The notes beneath the pieces were generated by a model. That model searched no databases, was not told the origin of the DNA, and saw only the letters and a list, made by a program, of their open reading frames with translations. From assembly GCF_001625305.1 (NCBI RefSeq), contig NW_017804187.1, positions 313,785-377,784 on the forward strand: a DNA stretch of 64,000 nucleotides, given 5' to 3'. The position numbers and the translations under genes were made by a program. This DNA is from Branchiostoma belcheri (taxonomy: Eukaryota; Chordata; Leptocardii; Amphioxiformes; Branchiostomatidae). Shown here in pieces: positions 46,301-58,300 of this stretch; position 1 is the stretch's first letter, and the number at the start of each line of letters is the position of its first letter.

Positions 46301-49300
46301 TAGATGTAGATGTGTAATTTAAGCATATCTGTCCCCCACCCACAGCTCATAGATGACAGTGAGTTTGTCTAGCACGTTGGCAGAACGTACTGCACCTGCG
46401 CAAAACCCTGATAATGTTTTGTGCATAGCGCTTCAGCAGAACGTCTCTTGTAAGGTCGTATTTGTGCATATAAGTCCATCTGTTGTTCCCAAATGTTATG
46501 TGGGAAAAATATATTGTCTTCATAAGCAAACTTCTTTTGCAACTTTGACCTAAAAGCCAATGAAAACTGAAAAATGGGGGTTTCTCGCAGGCGCAGTACG
46601 TTCTGCTGATGTGCTAGTTTGACCTTGTTCTGTCCTCTGCCCCCCTCCCCACAGCTGGTAGATGACAGTGAATTTGACCTTGTTGTTGAGTCTATAGTTG
46701 GTAGATGACACTGACAGTGAGTGAGTTTGACCTCTCTGCCCCCTCCCCACTGCTCATAAATGTTTGACCTTGTACTAACCCCTTTGCCCCCCTCCCCACA
46801 GCTGGTAGATGACAGTGAGTTTGAGGAGGAAGAGGAGTTTGAGATCGCCCTGGCGGACACTTCCCTCATGGCCCGGCTCGGAGACACCAGCAAAGCCATG
46901 GTCATGATCGACGGGCCCAATGATGGTCAGTTTCCATGGCAACCTGTAGCCTAAATTTGCTGGTTCTCTCACAAAAGTATAACACATCTAATTTTACCCA
47001 AGTCTTTGTTTGTCAATAAAGTCGCACCATAGCATAAAGGGTTGTGTAGGACCCTAAAGTAAGTAACAAAAGTTCATTCTTATAAAGCTTCCTTTGTGAC
47101 AACTCTTCAGTGTCACTGACGAAAAGGAGTGGAAGCTACCTGAAACGTCTGACCGTTTCCTAAATCATATCAGTAGTTAGATCAGTATTTATGCATGAAA
47201 ACCTACCTGCTTGCCACATGTTTGTTTGTTTGTTTTATTTATTTTGTTGGCCTAACTCAGTTATAATTTTGAACCTTTCTAGAACATTAATGGTTATTTA
47301 GGTTAGAAGAGGTGACAGTCACCTGTTATGTCAATCCTTCCATAAATGTGGTAAATCTTCATAAAGAAATTTATGCATGTTAACTTCCCTGCCTGCCACT
47401 TGTTTTTTGTTTGTTTATTTTTGTTTTGTTTTTTCCATGTTGCAGTCTCCCACGTGTTCCTGTCCGAAGCCAGCTTCGCCTTCCCAGAGGATGCTGGGAC
47501 GGTTGACATTGAGGTCATCCGCCAGGGCACGGACCTATCCCACAGTTCCCGGGTGTGGTGCGCGTTCCGTCTGTCCGACCCGGCCTCGGCGCGACCCGGA
47601 GAGGATTATGTCCCGAGCTCCTCGCAGATAACCTTCGGCCCCGGGCAAACTTCACAGGTACGCTGGGGTTAGATACTAGTACATATCTCTAGGATTAAAG
47701 TTTAATGTTACTTGTAACCATTGTAGTGTGTGTGTTTGTGTGGCTGTGTGTCACTGTTTGTATTATAGTTTCTAGCAATCAACGAAAGAATGGGTATTGT
47801 ACCATTCAGAAATAAGTTGCTGAAATTGTTAGTTTTTTATCTTACCATTGTTTGTTTATCATATGTCATGTCTGTGTTGTTGACTTCTTGTTAACTGTGA
47901 AACAGTCATGGTAAAATGTTGAACAGTACTGTACAGTGTAACAGTTAATTAGTGACAATGAATGAATGTGTTCCTCTGTTAAACTATGCTGTAAAACATG
48001 CTCGAGGTAACATGTCGAACTGTAACATTTTAGTAATTCTATAAAACATGCTCCTTCATTAGTCGTGCAGCCTGATGATCCTATTAAATGTGTTCCTCTA
48101 TTAGACTAAATTATGCTTGACAACGGTAAATGTTGAACTTGTTACAGTAACATTTTAGTGACCCTAATACACTACAAATGTGTTTCCTCGTTAGTCGTGC
48201 AGCCTGACGATCCTTGACGATGTGCAGAGCCCGAAGATCGAGGGAAACGAGACATTTGTCGTGTTTCTCAGCTCCGCAGTCGGCGCGGAACTCGCGGAAC
48301 CCTTCCAGGCGGTCGTCACTATCAACGATACGGTTGTGGACGGTGTGTTGGGCGTTGTTTTTAGTGTCAATACACACTACATGTACATCAATGTTAGATC
48401 AATACACACTTATCTATGTCATTGTTAGATCAATACACACATTGTTAGATCAATACACACTGTCATTGTTAGATCAATACACACAACTGTTTGATCAATA
48501 CACACTACATGGACTCTACATGTAGAGTTTCACTTAGGAAATGTATCAGTAAATTAAGATAATCAGACTAATTTGAGGTGAACGGATGAGATGTGATGTT
48601 AATTGAGCCAATCTTCATCAATTAATGATGGCACCCTCAGGTGCTAACTTCATTTTGATTTTTAAAAAATACAGCATAAAGTCGGGAAGCCCAATCACAC
48701 TAACATCATGTTACCTCATGTTTAGGGTAACATGGACAGAAGCAGATCTAAGAATTTGATGTAGGACTGTCTAAACTAACTTGGGTGTGACCTGTCACCT
48801 TCCAGTTCCCAGCATGCAGTTCTCAGTGTCAGAGTTCACAGTTGAGGAGTCGGAGGGCATAGTTCACGTCCCGATCACGCGTACGGGCGACACGTCGTAC
48901 GAGTCCTCGGTGCGCTGCTTCACGCGGCAGGGGTCGGCTCAGGTCATGATGGACTTCGACGAGAGGAGGAACACCGACGACTTCAGGGTCGTCTTCGCTC
49001 CAGGGGAAAAGGTACTTTTTTTAGATCCATGATTGCTGTTTTTCACAAATTGAGATACACATATTCTTGGATACTTCTTGGTGCTCTACACATTTCTTAA
49101 TTTATCATGTAAGATTTTTGCGCCACAGCTGTTAATATAAATATTATTGATATTTTCTCATCTAGATTGTCATTTTCAATTAAGTTGCCCCAGGCTCGCT
49201 GTATTTTTAGGAGTCTTCTAAACTGTATGTATACATACAGCCGAGGAGTTTGCTGTTTGCCAACACGTTTTTGCGGCGCAACAACGTTGATCTTCTACTC

Positions 49301-52300
49301 CCCAAATGTCATTCTGTATCATTCTGTATCATTATGAATCCAGGTAGGCTTATAGCACAAAAAAATGTGTAAAACAACGACATCTTTTTTTACACATTCT
49401 TAGATACAATCATATTGTTGTTTCTACTTTAGGAGAAGAACTGCAGTGTGTTTATCGTTGAAGATGAGATTTTTGAGCCGACGGAGGAGTTTGTGTTGCG
49501 GCTGGGTCACGCGGAGGGCAACCATTGGTGCGGGGCAAAGGTCGGCAAGCCCAACCGCGCAGAGGTCACCATCACTAACAACGAGGACGGTAGGTCAACT
49601 TGTCATGTTAGTTCATCTGTGTTCAACTTGGTAGTAATCATAGTACAATGTTGAAGTTTAGTACAATGTTGAACTTAATTCAAACACGATGTATACACAG
49701 AGATTAAATTTTCAATGACCACTGTCACCTTCATCAGGATAATGAATGACCAATATCACTTCCAACTTATACTCACAAGAGTTACGGTTACAGGCACAAG
49801 ACCTTATTCACACAAGATTTTATGGATACGGATGATGTTGGCTATTTGTCAAGTGCCAGGGAGTTTATATTGGCCTGAGTGCCCCTGATATATGGCCTAC
49901 TTAATGCCTCTTAAAACATAGTCCTGTTCAGTGTCCAGTATTCTAAATTTGTCCAGAGAGACGGTTTGGCCCGGTGATTTGATGTGGATTTGTTGAAAAA
50001 CTTTTGAGGACAGCAAGCTGGGGCGTTTATATTGGTGTAGTTGTCTTGTTGAAACTCTTCTTTCCTGTTGCAGCTCCCACGGTGCAATTTGAAGCGAGCA
50101 AGTACAAAGACAGTAGTAGGACAGAGCTAGAAGGATTGCTCACCATATATTGTTATGTTGTTTCAGTAACAATTAATAGAGCAGTAGTTTGTATAAGGTT
50201 AGACCAGTTGTGAAGGTTTCGTAGTTTTGTTGTTAAACTCACATTTCCTGCACAGCTCCGACGGTGCAGTTTGAAGCGAGCGAGTACAAAGTGCGCGAGC
50301 CGACGAAGCCAGACTCTAACTTGTTTTAATGACTGGAGGTTGTTGTCAGTGATCAGGCCGACCATGTTGTATGGGAGACTGTTCCAGATGTCTGTATGGA
50401 AGGATACTCTGTTTGTGATACAGTGTTTTTTTGTTACACTCTTCTTTCCTGTTCTAGCTCCCACGGTGCTGTTTGAAGCGAGCGAGTACAAGACTTAGTA
50501 GTAGGACAGAGCTAGAGGGACTGCTCTCCATATATTGTTATGTATGTGTATATGTATGTGATATGAATGTGTTTCAGTAATGTTAACAATTAACAGAGCA
50601 GTAGTTTGTAAGGTTAGACCAGTTGTGAAGGTTTTGCAGTTTTTTTGTTAAACTCTTCTCTCCTGTCCCAGCTCCGACGGTGCAGTTTGAAGCGAGCGAG
50701 TACAAAGTGCGCGAGCCGACAAAGCCGGACTCCATGGCGACGGTGATGGTGAAGGTCGTGCGGACGGGAGACTGTAACGACACGGCCGTGGTCCGCTGTA
50801 GCACGCGCGACGGGTCAGCGACGTCCGGCGACGACTACAGTCCAAAGAGCCGCATACTCAAGTTCAAACCTGGTACGTCATGTGATGTGGCTGAAAAGTA
50901 GCCATGGTTTACCTTGTGAACTGTTTCTAATGCCCTTGGTTGATCTTCTGAACTACATGTATTTCTAATGCCAATAGTGGACCATGAATGACCTTGCCCC
51001 CCTCCCACCCCAGGTGAAAAGAATTTAGATTGTCAAACATCAGAGATAAAATGAGTCATGATTAGTGAACTAATGCCCATGGTTGACCTTGAGTGTCCTT
51101 GCCCCCTCCCGCTCTAGGTGAAAAGAATTTAGATACAGAGATAAGACAATAAGTCATGATAATGAGCTAATGCCCATTTGTGACCTTGAGTGACCCCCTC
51201 CCACCCCAGGTGTGAGGACGTTGGAGTTCCCTGTTGTATAATAACCTTGCACCCCTCCCCCCCAGGTGTGCGGACGTTGGAGTTCCCTGTAGACATCCTG
51301 TAAATCGACCTTGCCCCCCTCCCCCCGAGTGGCTCTAGATGACTCATCATCTAATAGATCGTTTTTTGACCAAATCTTACCCCCCCCCCCAGGTGTAAGA
51401 ACATTGGAGTTCCCTGTTGTATAATGACCTTGCCCCCCTCCCCCAGGTGTAAGAACACTGGAGTTCCCAGTAGACATCCTGTATAACGACAAGCCCGAGT
51501 GGCACGAGTCCTTCAGCATCATCCTGGGTCCCGACGAGCCGACCAATGCCGTGCTGGGGAAGATCGCCATGGCAACCGTCACCATCATGGACCGGGAGGC
51601 GTCCGGCAGCCTGGTGCTCCCCTCCTCACCCATTGTAAGTGGTACAGTCCAGTTTTATCTCCCCTCCTCATCCGGTTTAAATGGTACACTCCAGTTGCAT
51701 TATGAACCTGTAGAGTATGACTTTTTATTTTATAATAAAATATAATAACATAAACAATAGCCTGGGTTGTGACATTACAATAACACTCCTGGCTAATCAT
51801 TGGTTTACAGCAACTGCAAGGTTCTAGCTACATGTATAAGTCCTGATGATGGAAAGAAGATGTCAGTGTACTCATGTTTTAAATGACTGGAGGTTGTTGT
51901 CAGTGATCAGGCCGACCACGTTGTCTGGGAGGTCACAATATTGCGTTATGTAGTATGAAATGAGTCAAGATTATTGTTTTAACCAAACCTGACTTATTAT
52001 TTTTTCCTCAGCTTGTGTCGCTGATGGACTATGATGATGTAGAGATCGCCCAGGAGAAAGAAAAGGACCCATCACCAGGATACCCCCTCGTCTGTGTGAC
52101 TGTAAGTACACCCCTCTTCACATTTGATGATTCTGTCAGCAGTGTCGTAACACAATTTTAAGTAGATGTCTCTAACTCTAAGTAATTTCTTCCACAATGA
52201 TTGTAATTAATGACCTTGATGATTAAGACCATTAATAAATTATAATTAATATTGTATTTCTTCTTTGTCAGTACCGTTAGTGAGACTAAAAAAAGTAAGG

Positions 52301-55300
52301 TGCTAGAGTTGCTCACCACTGAGTCTTGTGCTTTTTCTATGTTATAATTTAGTAAATTAAAAATTGTGAAAAAAATTTTTTCTGTGCCTTGTTCCATCCA
52401 GCCGTGTGACCCCAGGTACCCCAAGTACACGGTGACCTCTGAACTCTGCCAGCAAGCCGGCATCAACGAGTCCATCATCACGTACAGCTGGGAGGTTGCC
52501 ATGCCGACAGACGCCATGGGAACCAGGCAGCCGTTTGAGACCGTGACGGACACGACCGTGTACACAAGGACTGATGGGAAGGTTCTGGACAGCGTCTACT
52601 TTAGCAGGAGGTCGGGTTACTTTTTTATTTTTACCTTCGCAGAAGAAAAACAGATTCTATAGCATCACTAAAATGATAGTGACGCTGAAGAAGAGTGATG
52701 GATGTCAGTCAAAATGTCTAGAAGTAATCTACGTAATTTGTCCAGTAGTAGAGTTTCATTTGTCTTGGTACATATAGTTTCTGTTCAATCAGTTTCTTTT
52801 TCTTCTTCTCCAAACACATAAGGTCAATGACCTGGACCAGATGTCTGTCACAATGATAACTGGTGCTCCCTGTGCTCTTGGGTTACATTATGTAGCAAGT
52901 GACAGAGTTAGAGGACTGATATATATGAATGTGTTTGAGTAAGAATGAACGGAGCAGTAGTTTTTTTTTAGTCTAGACCATTTTAAGTACAGTTTAGCTT
53001 TGCAAATGTTACCTTTAGTTTCTCTTAAATTAAATGAAGTGCCTGGCAACTGTCAACCCAGCTGTTTCTGGTGGATGATTTTTTTATTGCCTGTTTCCCT
53101 GTATAGACCAAGACTAGACCATGACATTGTGAAGTTGAATATTATGCATTCCCTTAGTAAATCATATACCTTTCTAGTTATGTGTACTTTTCTTTTAGTA
53201 CCCTGACTACCCGGTTGTTGCTTCTGGCTTATTTTTTTATCTGTTTCCCTGCAGGTTCCATGTGCGCTGCGTGGCCCAGCCGGTGGACGGTTACGGCCAC
53301 AGGGGTGTGGCTCTCCGTAGCAACATCGTTACCATAGGAACGGAGAACATCTGCCACACTCCGGTGAAGGCCGGCGTGTCGCGAGGGTTCCAGGCTCAGT
53401 CATTCATCGCAAACCTCGAGTACATCGAACCGGGCAAACCCAGGCACCCAAACAGGCTGCACATTAACATACAGGTTTGTAGATTTTTGTGTTGAGAAAT
53501 TTTGATGATGCAAAAGAAGTTTTTTTACTTGTGCTACATGTATGTTCATTATGTTAACAGAAGGAAAGCATAGTATTTGCTCTGTTTCCCCTTCTTCCTC
53601 TTCTGCAAATAAGGTCAATGGCCTGGACCAGACGTCTGTCACAATGGTAACTGGTTTAGGGTTACATCAAGTTGCAATTTTATAGTAGAAGGGATTTAGA
53701 CTTCTGTCACCATATTAATATATGAATGTATTTGAGTAAGAATTAACAGAGCCGACCACATGCGAAGGTAAACATTATGCATTTGCATTGCCAATGTTAC
53801 CTTTCTGAAATTCTAGTTTTTTTTATAAATTTGTTATGTTTATTTTCCCGCAGGTGCCCCACCAGGACGGCATGGTACCGTTAGTCTCCACCTTCCCTCT
53901 GCACAACCTGCAGTTCCTGCTGTCCAAGTGTTGTTTGTTTGTTATTATTTATTTATTATTTATTTATTGTTCACAGGTGCCCCACCAGGACGGCATGGTC
54001 CCTCTAGTCTCCACCTTCCCTCTGCACAACCTGCAGTTCCTGCTGTCCAAGTCTGTCTACAGGCAGCAGCATGTCTGCTCTAACCTGGTCACCCCCGCGG
54101 AGCGCAATGGTCTGACCCAGACAGGGTTCCTGGACGCAGTGCGGGACGACGACATCCTGGCGAGGTCAGGGTTCGCGCACCAGTTCGATGAGGACCTGCG
54201 CGGAAAGGTACATGTATTCAGGGGCTCTTTACACAAACACACAGACTTATATTAGAGCTACCCAGCATGTCAGCAGAACGTACTGCACCTGCAATGAATG
54301 TCTCATATAAGGTTGTATTTACTCATATAAGGTTAACATCCTGTCTGTAGTTTCCAAATATAAAGTCAGGAAGGATATGCTCTGCAACTGGCAAAATTGT
54401 TTAATCCGTGACCACATGCTGCTGAAAATATGCCATTCGGCCGAACAAGCATTCAAGAATAAAGTAAGGTCTTCATTCATTCCTTCCTTCAATCATTCCA
54501 TCATTCCATCCTTCCATCCAGGAAACGGTGGAGCTCTACAAGCATCTGGACCTGAAGAGCTGCATCTGGAACTTTGATGCGTACTATCACATGACCGAGC
54601 TCATTGACATCTGCGGCGGGTCTGTCGTCACCGACTTCCAAGTTCGTGATGAGGCAAAGTCATACTTGACCTTGACTGTGCCGCTGTACGTGTCATACAT
54701 CTACGTCACCGCGCCGACGGGATGGGGCGCGCTCGAGCACCACACAGAAATGGACTTCTCCTTCTTCTACAACACCATGCTATGGAGAACAGGTAACCTT
54801 TCAACTATTAACCTCTCAACCATAACCCTTAACCTCCCACCCACACACACCGAGATGGACTTCTGCAACACCATGCTCTGGAGAACAGGTAACCTCTTAA
54901 CCTTTCAACTATAACCCTTAACTTTCCCACAAGTAACCTCTAACCCCTAACCTTTCAACCATAACCTTCCCCAAACTGAGTTGGACTTCTTCTACAGCAC
55001 CATGCTCTGGAGAACAGGTAACCCCTAACCTTTCAACCATAACCCTTAACCTTCCCACATTGAGCTGGGCTTTCAGATCCTTTTGATATTGTATTTGTTG
55101 ACTACAGTCACTGAAGAAAGGTATTGGATGCTACCTGAAAAGTCTGACCATTTTCAAAATTTATCCAGTTGCTTGAGTAACTTACCGTTACTGATAGTTT
55201 AAACGTCTTAAACCGTCCCCCCAGGTCTGGAGACAGAAGGAGCGCTGAACGGCCACCTGCAGGTCACCAGGATTCTCATCGGGGATGACGGGCGTCTTAT

Positions 55301-58300
55301 CATTGACTTCAAGACACACACCAAGTTCAGAGGTCAGAAGGAGGCACTTCTTATGTTTTAAGATGTACAGATCTAAAGTGACAGTCCTTGATAAATTAGA
55401 TAGGAAGATCCCAACAGAATCACAACAAATCCTCGCCAAATAGATTGATGGATTGATTGATTACACTCTGTTGGTAGTTACAATGTACATGTTTACAGTT
55501 TAAACTTTCGAGCCAACACAAAGAAGTTCTCTCATCTAGATCTTTCGACCAGTCACTCTGGTCTTCCTCAGTAGACTGACCCAGTGAGGCTTGTCACGTG
55601 GCTTATTTGAAGTGTGACGTCAACACTGGGTCAAAGGTATCTGGTAGATGATGTCGGCTCCCGTCATAGTTGATTGATTGATCAACTGTTAAAGTGATTG
55701 CGGTTTGATTGAATCTCTTCAACGATAAAGTGATTGCATTATTCCCTCCAGGCCAGTACGTGGTTACCCACCCGACCCTTCCCGGGTTCGAGTCCCGCGT
55801 GATCGCCCCGCTCGACGTGAACACGGAGTTCGAACTCGAGCTGCTCTGGAGCGAACAGACCTTCGACAGCCCTCGGCAAATCTGGCGAGCCCGGAGCGCC
55901 TACAACCTGAAGGATTACTCAGGGGAATATGTGATTGAGCTCATACCATGTACCGTCAAGCCCACGCAAGCTTACGTATTTCCCGGAGATTCCCCGCTCA
56001 TGTGCACAGCGCATCAGACAGAGAGGTGAGTTTGTTTGTTAGTTTGTTAGTTTGTTTGTTTGTGAAGCCCACAGAACATACAATCTGAAGGACTACTCAG
56101 GGGAATATGTGATAGAGCTCATTCCGTGTACAGTCAAGCCAACACAGGCGTATGTGTTTCCTGGGGACAGTCCACTCGTGCACGGCGCACCAGACGGAGA
56201 GGTGGGTTGTTTGTTTGTTTGTTTGTTTGTCTGTAAAGCTGAGGCAGGCTTACAATTACATGTTCACCAGGGACAGCCCACTAATGTGTACCAGACAGAG
56301 AGGTGGGTATATTTACAATCTAGGGATTGTGACTGAAGGATAGACTGTCAATTTGTACTTGGATCAAACTTTACTGTCTGGTCTGAAACATGCTATGTGG
56401 CCAAAGTTTTGCCCATACAACATTATTGCAAGGTCTGGGCTTACGAGTCTGGAACTGAACCTAAACCGCTGGACTTGAATCTGGACCTGAACCTAAATGT
56501 AGGTGTAGGTACACAGCACTAGTCTTGTATCAAGCCTTATCGTCTCGTCTCTTGTTTTTTCAGGTTCACAGTTCCGATCGCCTTCCAGCAGACCAACCGC
56601 CCTGTGCCGGTGGTGTACACGCTCAACACCGAGTTCCATCTGCTGAACAACGAGAAGGTTTTCCTGACCGACCCCACCAACAGCAACCTGCTGCCACAGG
56701 AGCTGGACTACAAGGGGGCCTTCTCACGAGGTGAGGGGGGTCTCAGGTGCTTAGGGGGGTCTTCAGGGGATGGGGGGGTCTAGATCTCAACTACATTGTA
56801 CATGTACCAGCAATTTGCTTTCTCAATGACCTGGAATTGAAAAGAGCCTTCTAACAACCAGCGGGACCCTCATGCAACAGTAGCTCTGCCACCTAAGCCC
56901 ATAATGAATAGAAATCTGGACCAAAACAGCTAGCTTTGCATGCTGAAGGTTATAGTGGTCTTTGGGAGTAATCAACATCTTTGGCTGGAGCCCAGACAAC
57001 ATTCGGTCACTTCCTGTGGAATCCTGAGCAGTAACCTTTAACCCCTAACCTTTCAACCCCTAACCTTTCAACCATAACCCTTAACTCTCCTGGATCATGT
57101 TACATTCTGTTTTTTTCTACGTCCTCTCCAGGCCAGACGATATTCGGGCGTGTCCTGTGGAACCCAGAGCAGGACCTGAGCTCAGCGTACCGGCTGCAGA
57201 TTGAGAAGGTTTACCTCTGCACCGGCACCGACGGCTACATCCCCTTCTTCGACCCCGATGGAACCATCTACAACGAGGGGCCGCAGTATGGCTGTATCCA
57301 ACCTTCCAGGCATCTCAAGTACAGGTTCCTGCTACTGGTAAGTACTGCTGTATCCAACCTTCCAGGCATCTTAAGTACAGGTTCCTGCTACTGGTAAGAA
57401 TGATGTCTTGCCCTGAAGGTCTTAGATGAACTTGCTTCAAATGAACTTAAAATGCTTCAATCTGTTACTTTGGTACCTAGATGAGATGTCTAACTTTCAC
57501 TGATGTATCTTGGATGCTGGAAGGAAGAAGCTACTGTCTTGTACATATGTATGCTTAATGTGGATCCTAATAAAGTTAAGTCAAGTCCTTTGTATTTTTC
57601 AAGCAAGTTTTCATCATCATGTCTTCGGATTTTAATCCGGTGAGGCACATTTGATAAAGTTACTCCAATACACCCTGCTCCTCATAGCGGACACAAGAGC
57701 AGTCCCTGCGAGACCAGCGTCTTTCTCTAACATTGACAAAAGTATAGCATTTGGTTGTCCCACTCTACATCTCCCAGTGGGAAATCACTGGATTAGTCTA
57801 TGGCTACGTAGCAAATTTTATGATTATTCAAGGTAGTGAAAAATTACTTCTCTAACCTTGTGTGTTCTCTCCCCCAGGACCGATCTAACCGGGCGCGGGA
57901 GGACCGTTACTTTAACCAGGTTCCGTTCGAGGCGCACTTCTCGCAGGACCTATCGGATTACACCCCGATGGAGGAGCTGGCCGGCGTCGACGGGTTCATG
58001 ATGAAAGTCGATCCTCTCTACAAGGTTGGTTTATGTTCTGTTCTTGTTCAGTATGGTTGTTTTTATGTTTTTTACTTGGGTTTGTCTTTTGCTATTTTCT
58101 GAAGGCTGCAATTCAGAGTCAGCTGGATTTAAATCCAAACTTTCCAAACCCACATGACTTCTCTCATACTCTGTAGTCCAGAAATATTATAGCTGACCAG
58201 TATATCTGTTTTGATGGAATGTGCAAACTGGAGTCTTCTCAGTTTTGAGCATATTTAGATTGATTTCTCTCCTCCATCTATCCATCCATTACTTAGACTT

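Noticed and set aside
50320-50491. DIWNSLPYNMVG on the minus strand as a gene
   Set aside because: A short fragment of a dispersed repeat (also at 51870-51930), possibly LINE-derived, with no larger frame.
51154-51633. 159-codon minus-strand frame
   Set aside because: The antisense shadow of the exon 61 duplicate array (G-rich complement of CCCCTCCC).
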